A stretch of 64,000 bases of DNA from Brassicibacter mesophilus (GCF_050433385.1 NZ_JBNPXI010000004.1:62001-126000), one strand, 5' to 3'. Counted from the stretch's first letter, positions 1 through 8,073 are shown. Translations and numbers: made by a program. The notes: a model not told the origin generated them from the letters alone.

Positions 1-1125
1 AATGCCATACTTTTAGCACAACACAATGAAGTTATAGCATTAGATATTATTCATGACAAAGTTGATATGATCAATAACAAGAAATCTCCAATCATCGATC
101 CAGAGATTGAAGATTTTCTTGCAACAAAGGACCTGAATCTTACGGCAACAACAGATAATTTCAAAGCATACAAAAATGCGGAATATGTTATCATCTCAAC
201 ACCTACTAACTATGATCCGGAGAAGAATTACTTTAATACAAGAACGGTTGAAGCAGTCATTGCAAATGTACTAGCCATTAATCCAAATGCTGTTATGATT
301 ATAAAATCTACGGTTCCTGTTGGCTATACTGAAAAAGTAAAAGAAATGTTCGATACAGAGAATATCATTTTTTCTCCGGAATTTTTAAGAGAAGGTAAAG
401 CACTATATGATAATCTTTACCCTTCAAGAATTGTAGTAGGAGAAGAGTCTGAAAGAGCTAGAGTGTTTGCTAATCTTTTAGCTGAAGGCGCTATTAAAGA
501 AGATATTCCAATGCTGTTTACTGGTTCTACGGAAGCTGAGGCCATCAAGCTTTTTGCAAATACTTATCTTGCAATGAGAGTGGCATATTTTAACGAATTA
601 GATTCTTATGCTGAGGTCAGGGGACTTAATACAAAACAAATTATTAAAGGTGTTGGACTAGACCCAAGAATCGGTAATTACTATAATAACCCTTCCTTTG
701 GTTATGGTGGATATTGCTTGCCGAAGGATACAAAGCAGCTCTTAGCAAACTACTCAGATGTGCCGCAAAATATTATGTCAGCTATCGTTGATGCAAATAG
801 AACAAGAAAAGACCATATTGCTGACATGATCATTAAAAGACAACCTAAAATTGTTGGTATCTACAGATTAACAATGAAGATGGATTCTGATAACTTTAGA
901 CAGTCTGCTATTCAAGGAGTCATGAAGCGTATCAAAGCAAAAGGTATTGAAGTAGTTGTATATGAACCTGCCCTTGAAGCAGATGATTTTTATAATTCAA
1001 GAGTAATTAAAGATTTTGATGAATTTAAAAAAATATCAGATGTTATCGTTGCAAACAGATTATCTGATGAAATTAAGGATGTAGCAGACAAGGTCTATAC
1101 AAGAGATTTGTTCAGTAGAGATTAG
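1..1125 (+). CDS. ugd: UDP-glucose 6-dehydrogenase, 5' end outside window
   Basis: NAD-dependent enzyme of the UDP-glucose/GDP-mannose dehydrogenase family, which oxidises UDP-glucose twice to UDP-glucuronate for surface polysaccharide. The reading frame is open from base 1 and continues in family-like sequence before the first internal ATG at 67, so the true start lies before the window and only the tip of the N-terminal Rossmann domain is missing. The substrate region and catalytic cysteine motif [11 protein letters not shown] are visible at about 709-741, followed by the C-terminal UDP-binding domain. A terminator follows. The next gene is a sugar nucleotide dehydratase, which supports a polysaccharide role. 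The exact nucleotide sugar is inferred from the family. Confidence 0.9.
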   Translation, partial: NAILLAQHNEVIALDIIHDKVDMINNKKSPIIDPEIEDFLATKDLNLTATTDNFKAYKNAEYVIISTPTNYDPEKNYFNTRTVEAVIANVLAINPNAVMIIKSTVPVGYTEKVKEMFDTENIIFSPEFLREGKALYDNLYPSRIVVGEESERARVFANLLAEGAIKEDIPMLFTGSTEAEAIKLFANTYLAMRVAYFNELDSYAEVRGLNTKQIIKGVGLDPRIGNYYNNPSFGYGGYCLPKDTKQLLANYSDVPQNIMSAIVDANRTRKDHIADMIIKRQPKIVGIYRLTMKMDSDNFRQSAIQGVMKRIKAKGIEVVVYEPALEADDFYNSRVIKDFDEFKKISDVIVANRLSDEIKDVADKVYTRDLFSRD

Positions 1126-1171
1126 TTTTGAGAGAAATTATCATGAAGATATAAGTATTAATCAATTGATA

Positions 1172-1215
1172 GCAAAGATACCTTTCTTAGAATAAACCAA
1201 AAGGTATCTTTTGCT
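1172..1215 (+). terminator. Hairpin terminator after ugd
   Basis: GCAAAGATACCTT and AAGGTATCTTTTGC form a stem of about 13 pairs, 47 bases after the stop codon. The T-rich end of the 3' arm overlaps the next promoter's -35 element. Confidence 0.6.
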
Positions 1216-1239
1216 GTATAGGCATATAAGTGATATAAT
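1211..1239 (+). promoter_or_regulatory. Sigma-A type promoter of the sugar dehydratase gene
   Basis: TTGCTG (1211-1216), a 17-base spacer and a perfect TATAAT (1234-1239) precede the gene at 1296. Confidence 0.6.
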
Positions 1240-1295
1240 ATAAGTAGTTTTGTAGTTATAAAAACGCTCTATTTTTAAAAGAGGGGAGCTACAGC

Positions 1296-3203
1296 ATGCA
1301 AAAAAAAATAAGAAGTATATATCTAGTTATTTTAGATGTCATTTTAATCAATCTAGCCTTTTATCTAGCATTTTACTTAAGGTTTGAAGGAAATATTCCA
1401 ATTGAGCATTTCCAGAAGTACTTGGACAACATCTTAATATTGACGGTTATAAAAATTGCCATATTTGCATACTTCAAACTTTACAAAAGCTTATGGAAAT
1501 ATGCAAGTGTAGAAGAGCTTATTCAAATTGTTGTTGCATCATTTGTTGCTAATGCTGGTGTTTTAAGCTTTCTGTTTATAAAGCAGACTCACTTGCCTAG
1601 AAGTATTTACATAATAGTTGGTATGTTAGATGTTATATTAATAGGTGGAGTACGATTTAGTTATAGAGCTCTTACAAGAATGAAAAGTAACGAGATAAAA
1701 AGAACTACTGATGAAAAGAGAGTAATGATAATTGGAGCTGGTGATGCAGGAGCTATGGTTATAAAAGAGCTTAAAAATCATACTCAGCTAAACAGTAGAC
1801 CAGTCGCTATTATTGATGATGATTATAAAAAAGAAGGACAAAGAATAAATGGTGTACCAGTATTAGGACAAAGGCTTGACATAGCAAGTGTTGCCCATAA
1901 GATGAAAATAGATGAGATAATCATAGCTATTCCATCAGCAAGTAAAAGTGATATAAGAAAAATAGTAGAGGAATGTAAAAGGACTAAGTGTAAGCTAAAG
2001 ATTTTACCAGGTATGTTTGAGCTTATAGATGGTAAGGTTAGTATAAAAGAAATAAGAGATGTTCAGATAGAAGACTTGTTAGGCAGAGATGAAGTCAATC
2101 TAAATACTGAAGAAATTAGTGAGTACATAAGAAACAAAAGAATTTTAGTTACAGGTGGAGGCGGCTCTATAGGCTCAGAGCTATGTAGACAGATTGCGAA
2201 GTTTAACCCATCAGAGCTATGTATATTAGACATATATGAAAACAATGTATATGACTTACAAAACGAGCTAAGAAGAAAGTATAAAGACTTAAATCTAAAG
2301 GTTATTATTGCTTCTGTGAGAGACAAGGATAGAATACACGAAGTAATGAAAGATATCAGACCAGATGTGGTATTCCATGCAGCTGCACATAAGCATGTTC
2401 CACTGATGGAGGATAACCCTAAAGAAGCAATTAAAAACAATGTATTTGGAACCTTAAACACAGCACAGGCGGCGGATAAATACGGTGTAAAAAGATTTGT
2501 CATGATATCTACTGATAAAGCTGTTAATCCTACTAATATTATGGGTGCATCAAAAAGAATATGTGAGATGATAATACAATCCATCGACAGACAGAGTAAG
2601 ACTGAATTCGTAGCTGTTAGGTTTGGAAATGTACTAGGCAGTAATGGTAGTGTTATACCACTATTTAAGAAGCAAATAATAGAAGGTGGGCCTGTTACAC
2701 TTACTCATCCTGATATTATCAGATACTTTATGACTATACCTGAAGCAGCACAGCTTGTTATCCAAGCAGGTGCTATGGCAAAGGGTGGAGAGATATTTGT
2801 ATTAGACATGGGCGAACCTGTTAAGATAATAGATTTAGCCAGAGATTTGATTAGACTTTCAGGCTTTGAGCCAGACACAGATATACCGATTAAAGTTGTT
2901 GGACTTAGACCAGGAGAAAAGCTATATGAAGAACTACTCCTTGATGAAGAAGGAATAGAGTCCACTGGACATAAGAAAATATTCATTGGCAAACCAACCT
3001 TTACTGATTATAAACTGTTGTTAAAATCGATTCAGACACTTAGTGATATGATTCTAACATGTAAAGATAATGATGTAAAAGATTACATAAAGCAAATGGT
3101 ACCAACTTATATAACAGACAATAACTCACATAAGCAAAATAATAAAATGAAAGCAAAAGAGATGGCATATACTGAAATATCAGCCAGCAAGCAGCCTAAC
3201 TAG
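1296..3203 (+). CDS. Membrane nucleoside-diphosphate sugar 4,6-dehydratase/epimerase (CapD/EpsC/PglF type)
   Basis: A 635-residue inner-membrane protein of the long-form polysaccharide biosynthesis dehydratases, which act on UDP-GlcNAc-type substrates to start synthesis of modified sugars for capsule, exopolysaccharide or glycan. The N-terminus has four predicted membrane helices (about residues 8-125). A first nucleotide-binding fold follows (MIIGAGDAGA, about 147), then the catalytic SDR domain with VTGGGGSIGSELCRQ (about 285), the STDKA motif and the MGASK lysine. Length is normal for the family. A GAGGGGAG ribosome binding site at 1281-1288 supports the ATG start. It lies after ugd and probably serves the same surface pathway; the exact sugar cannot be told from sequence alone. 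Confidence 0.88.
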   Translation: MQKKIRSIYLVILDVILINLAFYLAFYLRFEGNIPIEHFQKYLDNILILTVIKIAIFAYFKLYKSLWKYASVEELIQIVVASFVANAGVLSFLFIKQTHLPRSIYIIVGMLDVILIGGVRFSYRALTRMKSNEIKRTTDEKRVMIIGAGDAGAMVIKELKNHTQLNSRPVAIIDDDYKKEGQRINGVPVLGQRLDIASVAHKMKIDEIIIAIPSASKSDIRKIVEECKRTKCKLKILPGMFELIDGKVSIKEIRDVQIEDLLGRDEVNLNTEEISEYIRNKRILVTGGGGSIGSELCRQIAKFNPSELCILDIYENNVYDLQNELRRKYKDLNLKVIIASVRDKDRIHEVMKDIRPDVVFHAAAHKHVPLMEDNPKEAIKNNVFGTLNTAQAADKYGVKRFVMISTDKAVNPTNIMGASKRICEMIIQSIDRQSKTEFVAVRFGNVLGSNGSVIPLFKKQIIEGGPVTLTHPDIIRYFMTIPEAAQLVIQAGAMAKGGEIFVLDMGEPVKIIDLARDLIRLSGFEPDTDIPIKVVGLRPGEKLYEELLLDEEGIESTGHKKIFIGKPTFTDYKLLLKSIQTLSDMILTCKDNDVKDYIKQMVPTYITDNNSHKQNNKMKAKEMAYTEISASKQPN

Positions 3204-3237
3204 GCAGCTATATATTTCATTTAAAAGGGGACAGGCA

Positions 3238-3720
3238 ATGCAAAATATATTTGATATACTAAGTAAGGAAATAATGGTACTATTAACAGCAGCCTTGCCT
3301 ATTATAGAGCTGAGAGGTGCAATACCCTTTGGAGTATCATTAGGATTATCTCCATGGCATGCATTTCTTATCAGCTTTTTAGGGAGCATGATACCAGTGC
3401 CAATATTGCTATTTACTGTAAGACCTATATTTAATTACTTGAAAAAAACTAAGACCTTTAAGAAAATGATAAATAGATTGACAAATAAAACATTAAACAG
3501 AAGTGGAAGAATACAGAAGTATGGTTTCTGGGGACTCATATTATTTGTTGGTATACCGCTTCCAGGAACAGGGGTATGGTCTGGAGTATTAGCAGCTTCA
3601 CTACTAGATATGAGATTTAAACTAGTTTTCCCAGCTATTTTCATAGGTAACTTAATAGCAGGAATCATAATGATGCTTTTAAGTAATGGAGCCTTAAGAG
3701 CAATAGATATCTTCGGATAG
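3238..3720 (+). CDS. Small multi-drug export family membrane protein (COG2426 type)
   Basis: A 160-residue hydrophobic protein with about four membrane helices, including a first segment with PIIELRGAIPFG and a later GIPLPGTGVWSG motif, both hallmarks of the Sm_multidrug_ex family. The family name comes from weak evidence of drug export; its real substrate is unknown. An AAAAGGGGA ribosome binding site precedes the ATG. It follows the dehydratase by 34 bases and is probably co-transcribed. A dispersed repeat copy begins within ten bases of its stop codon. Confidence 0.75.
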   Translation: MQNIFDILSKEIMVLLTAALPIIELRGAIPFGVSLGLSPWHAFLISFLGSMIPVPILLFTVRPIFNYLKKTKTFKKMINRLTNKTLNRSGRIQKYGFWGLILFVGIPLPGTGVWSGVLAASLLDMRFKLVFPAIFIGNLIAGIIMMLLSNGALRAIDIFG

Positions 3721-3725
3721 AGAAT

Positions 3726-3762
3726 GATTGATGCCAGGCGCTTAACATATTTTTATTAACTT
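3726..3762 (+). repeat. Dispersed intergenic element, copy A
   Basis: GATTGATGCCAGGCGCTTAA followed by an AACATATT-type tail. It is directly downstream of a stop codon and merges into the promoter of the next gene pair. Confidence 0.7.
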
Positions 3763-3772
3763 TTAATGTATA

Positions 3773-3811
3773 TGGTATAATAGATTAAAAGTTGATAAAT
3801 TTTTGTATCAA
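3773..3811 (+). promoter_or_regulatory. Extended -10 promoter and dyad of the mntA-hepT pair
   Basis: TGGTATAAT (3773-3781) is an extended -10 box. The dyad TTGATA (3792-3797) and TATCAA (3806-3811) lies just downstream, where an autoregulatory toxin-antitoxin complex could bind; that role is inference. Confidence 0.45.
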
Positions 3812-3840
3812 AAATAACTAATTAAATGAGGTATAAATCT

Positions 3841-4143
3841 GTGGATAATGTTATAGAGCAAATAAAAGAAATTGCAAGTAAATACAAAATTAATAAAGTT
3901 TTATTATTTGGTTCTCGCGCAAGAGGAGATAATAGTTCTACTAGTGACTATGATATTGCAGTTTTTGGGCATGAGCTATCTGAATTAGATAAAGCAAGAT
4001 TTAGTTATGATGTTGATGAAATAGAAACATTAAAAAAAATCGATATTGTATATGTAAATAAAAATGTAACAGATACTTTAGTAAAAAATATTATGAGGGA
4101 CGGTGTAACAATTTATGAGCAAACTGGAAGCAAAAGTAAGTAA
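3841..4143 (+). CDS. mntA: MntA-type minimal nucleotidyltransferase antitoxin
   Basis: Small protein of the MNT nucleotidyltransferase family, antitoxin partner of HEPN RNases; characterised members neutralise the toxin by AMP transfer to a tyrosine. The catalytic signature GSRARGDNSSTSDYD (the GSx10DxD pattern) is complete, with a later aspartate in the KIDIVYVN strand, so the enzyme looks active. An ATG at 3826 lies in frame, but it has no ribosome binding site, while GAGGT at 3829-3833 is ideally placed for GTG at 3841; I therefore prefer GTG, giving 100 residues. It overlaps the toxin gene by 29 bases, a usual layout for this pair. Confidence 0.85.
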   Translation: MDNVIEQIKEIASKYKINKVLLFGSRARGDNSSTSDYDIAVFGHELSELDKARFSYDVDEIETLKKIDIVYVNKNVTDTLVKNIMRDGVTIYEQTGSKSK

Positions 4144-4510
4144 TTTCTATAATGCATTGCAGAGGCTCAAAGAAGGTGTATCAGAATTAGAAAAAAATAA
4201 TGTTAGTGATGTTGTACGCGATGGAGTAATTCAACGGTTTGAATTCACTTATGAGCTAGCATGGAAAACAACAAAAGAGTATTTGGAAGACTTAGGTATT
4301 ACAGATAGAAACTCTCCTAAAGTAGTTATTAAAGAGGCATTTGTTCAAAAACTTATTTTAAATGAAGAGATTTGGTTACTTATGATAAAAGACAGAAATA
4401 TGACTTCACATGTTTATAAAGAAGAAATGGCACAAGAAATTGCAGATAGAATAAAGAAATTCTATGTTAAAGAACTAGAGGATTTATATAGAAAAATAAA
4501 TGGCGAGTGA
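4115..4510 (+). CDS. hepT: HEPN-domain toxin / nucleotidyltransferase substrate-binding protein (HepT, HI0074-like)
   Basis: A 131-residue all-helical protein of the HI0074-like nucleotidyltransferase substrate-binding family within the HEPN clan. The motif DRNMTSHVY contains Rx4HxY: the arginine and histidine form the ribonuclease centre of HEPN toxins and the tyrosine is the site modified by MntA in studied HepT-MntA systems. The motif is intact, so an active toxin is likely. It overlaps the upstream nucleotidyltransferase gene, which implies translational coupling. Whether it acts as a toxin or in defence here is inference from the family. Confidence 0.83.
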   Translation: MSKLEAKVSNFYNALQRLKEGVSELEKNNVSDVVRDGVIQRFEFTYELAWKTTKEYLEDLGITDRNSPKVVIKEAFVQKLILNEEIWLLMIKDRNMTSHVYKEEMAQEIADRIKKFYVKELEDLYRKINGE

Positions 4511-4527
4511 AAAGTGGAGAATGAAAT

Positions 4528-4607
4528 AATTGATGCTAGGCACTTAACTCATATTCTAATAAGTACGAAAAAGCCCTTTGAAGATTAAGTTCTTAGAAGG
4601 GCTTTTT
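4528..4607 (+). repeat. Dispersed element copy B with terminator
   Basis: The core AATTGATGCTAGGCACTTAA starts 18 bases after the hepT stop. It is followed by a hairpin of AAAAAGCCCTT and AAGGGCTTTTT (4568-4607) that ends the toxin-antitoxin transcript. Confidence 0.7.
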
Positions 4608-4634
4608 AAAAAGATACACTGTTTGTTCAAAAGT

Positions 4635-4663
4635 TTACATTATATAGAAATTAATGCTATAAT
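4635..4663 (+). promoter_or_regulatory. Promoter of the GNAT acetyltransferase gene
   Basis: TTACAT (4635-4640), 17-base spacer, TATAAT (4658-4663) with an upstream TG that makes an extended -10. Confidence 0.45.
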
Positions 4664-4744
4664 TATCATGTTAATAATCTATAATTTAGCACATTCCTAC
4701 AATGTAAAAAACATTAGTATTGTGCTATAAATGCGGGGGGCGAA

Positions 4745-5200
4745 ATGAGTATATATTTAAAAGATATTGATAATGAAAATTGGGAAGAATGTATTTTATT
4801 AACTACTGATAAAGATGGTAAACATTTTATTTGTGAAGAATTTGTTGCTTCAAATGCTTTATCTATTGCTCAATCCAAAATCCAAAAAGGTTGGATTACT
4901 AAAGCAATATATGATGAAGATACTATGGTTGGATTTACAATGTATGGGTTTTGTCATGAAAATAACTTTTATGAGATATGTAGAATTATGATAGACCATA
5001 AATTTCAAGGAAAAGGATATGGTAAAGCAGCACTGGGAAAAGTGATTGAAGAAATGAAAAACTTTAAAGAATGCAATGAGATTTTTTTATCCTTTGAATC
5101 AGAAAATCAGATTGGTAAAAGACTCTATGAAAGCTTTAATTTTAAAGATACAGGCAAGACTATTGATGGCGAATTATTATATAGCTTAAGTTTAAAGTAG
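4745..5200 (+). CDS. GNAT family N-acetyltransferase, diamine/spermidine acetyltransferase-like
   Basis: A 151-residue cytoplasmic acetyltransferase that would move acetyl from acetyl-CoA to an amine. The acetyl-CoA binding loop is clear as QGKGYGKAAL (about residues 91-100), followed by the ENQIGKRLYESFNFK segment typical of the fold's last helix. The N-terminal pattern, with a VGFTMYGF strand, resembles BltD/SpeG-type polyamine acetyltransferases, so a polyamine substrate is plausible but not proven. GCGGGGGGCG precedes the ATG as ribosome binding site. It has its own promoter and no obvious operon partner. Confidence 0.8.
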   Translation: MSIYLKDIDNENWEECILLTTDKDGKHFICEEFVASNALSIAQSKIQKGWITKAIYDEDTMVGFTMYGFCHENNFYEICRIMIDHKFQGKGYGKAALGKVIEEMKNFKECNEIFLSFESENQIGKRLYESFNFKDTGKTIDGELLYSLSLK

Positions 5201-5486
5201 TATAGCCTTCTTACATGCTGATCTAATCACTTATATCCTATTTAGATAGGAATAAGAACCAAAAGAAATAACCACCCTGTTGACTCAGAGTGATTAAATA
5301 ATTTAAGCGCTTAAGTGACAATCGCATTTTACGAATCTGATTACCTTTTTTATCAATATATCACAATTATAGAGAAACATACAGATTTTGAGATTGAAGA
5401 AAATGCAAATTTTTGTAAAAATGAAGCCGGAAGGTGTTTTCTATTGCAGCGGGTAAGACAGAAATAATTAAAAAACTTATTGAAGT
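5201..5486. other. Non-coding stretch without recognised gene
   Basis: No supported gene. A weak hairpin of ATCCTAT and ATAGGAT lies near 5231-5253 and could end the acetyltransferase transcript. The rest is AT-rich with broken frames; no family similarity was recognised. Confidence 0.4.
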
Positions 5487-5530
5487 AAAAAAGTGCAATG
5501 ATAGAGCAACCATATCACTGCACTTTTTTT
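5487..5530 (+). terminator. Hairpin terminator
   Basis: AAGTGCAATGATA and TATCACTGCACTT pair with a one-base bulge and are followed by seven T residues. No intact gene is upstream, so it probably belongs to a lost gene. Confidence 0.6.
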
Positions 5531-5558
5531 ATCGTAAAAAATTACGTTGTTTTTAAGA

Positions 5559-5590
5559 TATAATGATATCAAGAAAAGGAGTTGATATCA
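5559..5590 (+). promoter_or_regulatory. -10 box and dyad of the truncated antitoxin
   Basis: TATAAT (5559-5564) leads into TGATATCAA (5564-5572), and its inverted copy TTGATATCA (5582-5590) brackets the AAAGGAG ribosome binding site and start codon. This is the expected position for a Phd/YefM self-operator or a site-hiding hairpin; the function is inferred. Confidence 0.45.
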
Positions 5591-5661
5591 TGTCAAATAT
5601 TAAACCTGTCTCTGACTTGAGAAATTGTAATGAGGTTTTGAAAAATATCACTGTAACTTAG
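5590..5661 (+). pseudogene. Truncated Phd/YefM-type antitoxin remnant
   Basis: A 23-codon frame with a good ribosome binding site encodes MSNIKPVSDLRNCNEVLKNI then VT and stop. This matches the start of Phd/YefM antitoxins, which normally continue for about 60 more residues. The frame stops with TAG whose last G is the first base of dispersed element copy C, so the element appears to have cut the gene. No continuation and no RelE/ParE/Doc toxin were seen downstream. The operator-like dyad at its start is still present. Similarity is judged by eye. Confidence 0.6.
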
Positions 5662-5761
5662 GTGTTAGGCACTTAACTTATTAACATATTCAGATAATGA
5701 TTTTCAATTAGAAAGTCACTAGCTACAAGGATTTAATCCTAAGTAGTGGGGTCTTTTTTTT
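5659..5761 (+). repeat. Dispersed element copy C, composite with hairpin
   Basis: The core GGTGTTAGGCACTTAACTTA (from 5661) is followed by a spacer with TTAACATATT and AGATAATGA. A hairpin of the type AGTCACTAGCTACAAGG...AAGTAGTGGGGTCTTTTTTT then works as terminator. Copies E and H have the same order of parts. Confidence 0.75.
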
Positions 5762-5865
5762 CATTCACACTGAAATGAATTAACAAAATAAAAATTCTAC
5801 TTTATTAAAAATCTTTAGAACGAATTGAGAAAGCTTTAAAATAAGTAATTTTTGGAAAAATATTG

Positions 5866-5895
5866 TTGTCTGTAAGTTAAGATTGATGGTATAAT
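5866..5895 (+). promoter_or_regulatory. Promoter of the AlbA_2/ATPase regulator
   Basis: TTGTCT (5866-5871), 18-base spacer and TGGTATAAT (5887-5895), an extended -10. The sequence around it resembles the region after element copy E. Confidence 0.5.
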
Positions 5896-5970
5896 TAAAA
5901 TAATTTAAAACAGAATTTGTAAAACTGTACATATATTTATTAGAACTAAAAAAGACAGGGTGTTAATGTT

Positions 5971-7416
5971 ATGAAGATAGAAAGATTAAAGAAAATTCTT
6001 GCTGGTGGCGAAAGTATAACTGTTGAATTTAAGCAAAGCAAAACTAAATTAAATAAAGATGTTTTTGAATCAGTATGTGCTTTTCTAAATCGTAATGGAG
6101 GACATCTATTTCTTGGTGTTGAGAATAGTGGTGATATTGTAGGTATTGATTTAGAATCAGTTGAAAAGGTTAGGAAGGATTTTGTGACTTCTATGAACAA
6201 TCCTCAGAAAATCAGTCCAACATTTTATTTATCTATTGAAGAAGTGAATATTGATGGAAAAACTATACTTTATATTTTTGTTCCAGAGAGTTCTCAAGTT
6301 CATAGGTGTAATGGGAAAATCTATGATAGAAATGAAGATGGAGATATCGATATTACCGATAATACAAACCTAGTTTCTGGATTATACATGAGGAAGCAAG
6401 GAACGTACACTGAGAATAGAATCTTTCCTTTTGCAGAGCTCTCAGAGTTGAAAAGCGGCCTTTTTACAAAAATAAGGAAACTAGCGAGTAACCAAAAAGC
6501 AAATCATCCTTGGGAATTAATGGATGATTTTGAGCTTCTTAAAAGTGCAGGACTATATCTTAAGGATCTACAAAGCGGAGAAAAAGGTATTACGTTAGCA
6601 GGAATTCTTATTTTTGGTAATGACCAATTAATTCATGCAGCATTGCCTCACTATAGAACGGATGCAATACTTCGTAGAGAAGATATAGATCGTTATGATG
6701 ACCGAGATGACATTCGAACTAATCTAGTAGATAGCTATGAACGACTAATGCAATTTGTTGCAAAACATCTTAATGATAAATTCTATTTAGAAAAGGAGCA
6801 GCGAATAAATGTAAGAGATAAAATTTTTAGAGAAGTTATATCAAACATACTGATTCATAGAGAATTCGCTAATCCATTCCCTGCAAAACTAGTCATTGAG
6901 AAAGATAAGGTTTTTACAGAAAATAGTAACAAACCTCATGGTAATGGAGTCATTGATCCAGAGAACTTTTCACCGTTTCCAAAGAATCCTACTATAGCAA
7001 AGTTCTTTAAAGAAATCGGATGGGTAGATGAATTAGGATCAGGAGTTAGAAATATTTATAAATATAATAAGATTTATTCTGGTGTGGATCCTACTTTTGT
7101 GGAAGGCGATGTGTTTAAAACAATTATTCCTTTATTTCCTCAAACCAGTGAACATGTTAGTGAACATGTTAGTGAACATGTTAGTGAACATGTTAGTGAA
7201 CATGTTAAGAGACAGGAAAATAATACTAAAGAAATATTAGAGTTTTGTAAGACTCCTAGAAGCAGAGGAGAAATACAACAGTTTGTAGGAATTAAAAGTA
7301 GGAGCTATTTTAGCCGAAAGGTATTAAATCCTTTAATTAAAGGTAGGCTATTAAAATTAACTATACCTGACAAACCTAGAAGTTCAAAGCAAAAGTATTA
7401 TTCTGAAAAGAGATAA
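5971..7416 (+). CDS. AlbA_2 domain / GHKL-like ATPase transcriptional regulator with SEHV repeat
   Basis: A 481-residue protein of the COG2865 type. Residues about 10-115 form the AlbA_2 (formerly AAA_4) nucleic-acid binding domain with SITVEFKQS and NRNGGHLFLGVEN. Residues about 275-370 match the HATPase_c_4 segment (FREVISNILIHREF, WVDELGSGVRN). A C-terminal winged-helix-like region lies at about 420-470. Between these, residues 393-412 are five perfect copies of SEHV coded by a 12-bp tandem repeat. CAGGGTG at 5957-5963 supports the ATG. It is a stand-alone gene in an accessory patch; such proteins often occur near defence or toxin genes but its target is unknown. Confidence 0.8.
   Translation: MKIERLKKILAGGESITVEFKQSKTKLNKDVFESVCAFLNRNGGHLFLGVENSGDIVGIDLESVEKVRKDFVTSMNNPQKISPTFYLSIEEVNIDGKTILYIFVPESSQVHRCNGKIYDRNEDGDIDITDNTNLVSGLYMRKQGTYTENRIFPFAELSELKSGLFTKIRKLASNQKANHPWELMDDFELLKSAGLYLKDLQSGEKGITLAGILIFGNDQLIHAALPHYRTDAILRREDIDRYDDRDDIRTNLVDSYERLMQFVAKHLNDKFYLEKEQRINVRDKIFREVISNILIHREFANPFPAKLVIEKDKVFTENSNKPHGNGVIDPENFSPFPKNPTIAKFFKEIGWVDELGSGVRNIYKYNKIYSGVDPTFVEGDVFKTIIPLFPQTSEHVSEHVSEHVSEHVSEHVKRQENNTKEILEFCKTPRSRGEIQQFVGIKSRSYFSRKVLNPLIKGRLLKLTIPDKPRSSKQKYYSEKR
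7147..7206 (+). repeat. Five perfect 12-bp tandem repeats inside the regulator gene
   Basis: AGTGAACATGTT is repeated five times without change and codes SEHV each time. The unit is a multiple of three, so gain or loss of units changes linker length but not frame. Each unit contains the palindrome AACATGTT. Confidence 0.95.
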
Positions 7417-7423
7417 TAAAAAA

Positions 7424-7450
7424 TAGGTGTCAGGAACTTAACTTTTTTGC
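7424..7450 (+). repeat. Dispersed element copy D
   Basis: AGGTGTCAGGAACTTAACTT begins nine bases after the regulator's stop codon. The core is intact but the longer composite is not. Confidence 0.6.
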
Positions 7451-7496
7451 TCACTAATATGGTATTAATGATTTCCATTTTTTATGTTACGATAAT

Positions 7497-7527
7497 AAAA
7501 AGTAATATTAGTAATAATATTACTTTT
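7497..7527 (+). terminator. Perfect hairpin, probable bidirectional terminator
   Basis: AAAAGTAATATT and AATATTACTTTT pair perfectly around a short loop and have T-rich and A-rich flanks. Confidence 0.55.
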
Positions 7528-7563
7528 ATTGTATATTTTAAAAAAAGAAATGGAGGTTATAAC

Positions 7564-7626
7564 ACGAGGAAAGTTATATCAATATTACTTACTTCAACAC
7601 TTGTTTTATCTGCAATTCAATTATAA
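7564..7626 (+). pseudogene. Signal-peptide gene remnant with ACG in place of ATG
   Basis: GGAGG at 7552-7556 stands seven bases before ACG, where a start codon would be expected. The frame from ACG reads TRKVISILLTSTLVLSAIQL and then stop. Apart from the first residue this looks like an N-terminal secretion signal: a basic tip, a hydrophobic core and small residues. A start-codon mutation plus loss of the rest, next to the end of the opposing XRE gene, would explain it. It may be only chance; no mature protein part was recognised. Confidence 0.4.
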
Positions 7627-7632
7627 CTTTAT

Positions 7633-8073
7633 CTATTTTTTACGTTCTTTCTTTAACTTTAATATCTCAACTGCTGCATCAATACCATATTTGATTATCT
7701 TATCTAGAGCTTCTTCAGAAATAGGTTCTTTTTCTTGTATAATATTTTCCTTTATCAGCTTATTTAAAATTTTATCCTCAAATCCTTTATAGGTTTTGTA
7801 ATCAATGCCATATTCGTATAATTTAGTATAATCATATATATCACTTTTTGAAGATACGATTTGTTCTTTTATGTCAGTTTGCCCTAAAAGGTAGTCAGTG
7901 GAACACCCAAGAACCTTAGCTATTCTTGCTATAATTTCTGCTTTTGGCTCTCTTAGATTATTTTCATATCGTGACAAACTAGCCTCAGTTAGGCCAACCT
8001 TATCAGCTAATTCTTTTTGATTTAAATTAAGTTCTTTTCTTAAACTTGATATTCTATCGCCAATACTTACCAC
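7633..8073 (-). CDS. XRE family helix-turn-helix repressor
   Basis: A 146-residue regulator with an N-terminal XRE helix-turn-helix at residues about 5-62 (RISSLRKELNLNQKELADKV, then SLSRYENNLREPKAEIIARI). The C-terminal half is helical and charged, probably for dimerisation or sensing, and has no recognised peptidase domain. The start is GTG at 8073, set by AGGAGG nine bases upstream on the minus strand. Divergent TTACCA-type boxes fill the region between it and the DUF969 operon, so it probably represses itself and perhaps that operon; this is inference. Confidence 0.85.
   Translation of the reverse strand: MVSIGDRISSLRKELNLNQKELADKVGLTEASLSRYENNLREPKAEIIARIAKVLGCSTDYLLGQTDIKEQIVSSKSDIYDYTKLYEYGIDYKTYKGFEDKILNKLIKENIIQEKEPISEEALDKIIKYGIDAAVEILKLKKERKK

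Noticed and set aside
1..66. Truncated ugd as a pseudogene starting at the ATG at 67
   Set aside because: The frame is open and family-like from base 1, so the gene is simply cut by the window edge.
2063..2584. Long minus-strand frame inside the sugar dehydratase gene
   Set aside because: It lies fully inside a well-conserved gene, has no ribosome binding site and no family-like sequence.
7147..7206. Possible CRISPR-like array
   Set aside because: Units are 12 bases, contiguous, without spacers, and code in frame.
7529..7792. Plus-strand 87-codon frame over the end of the XRE gene
   Set aside because: It is mostly the mirror of the XRE coding sequence and lacks a family signal. The nearby GGAGG fits a different frame.
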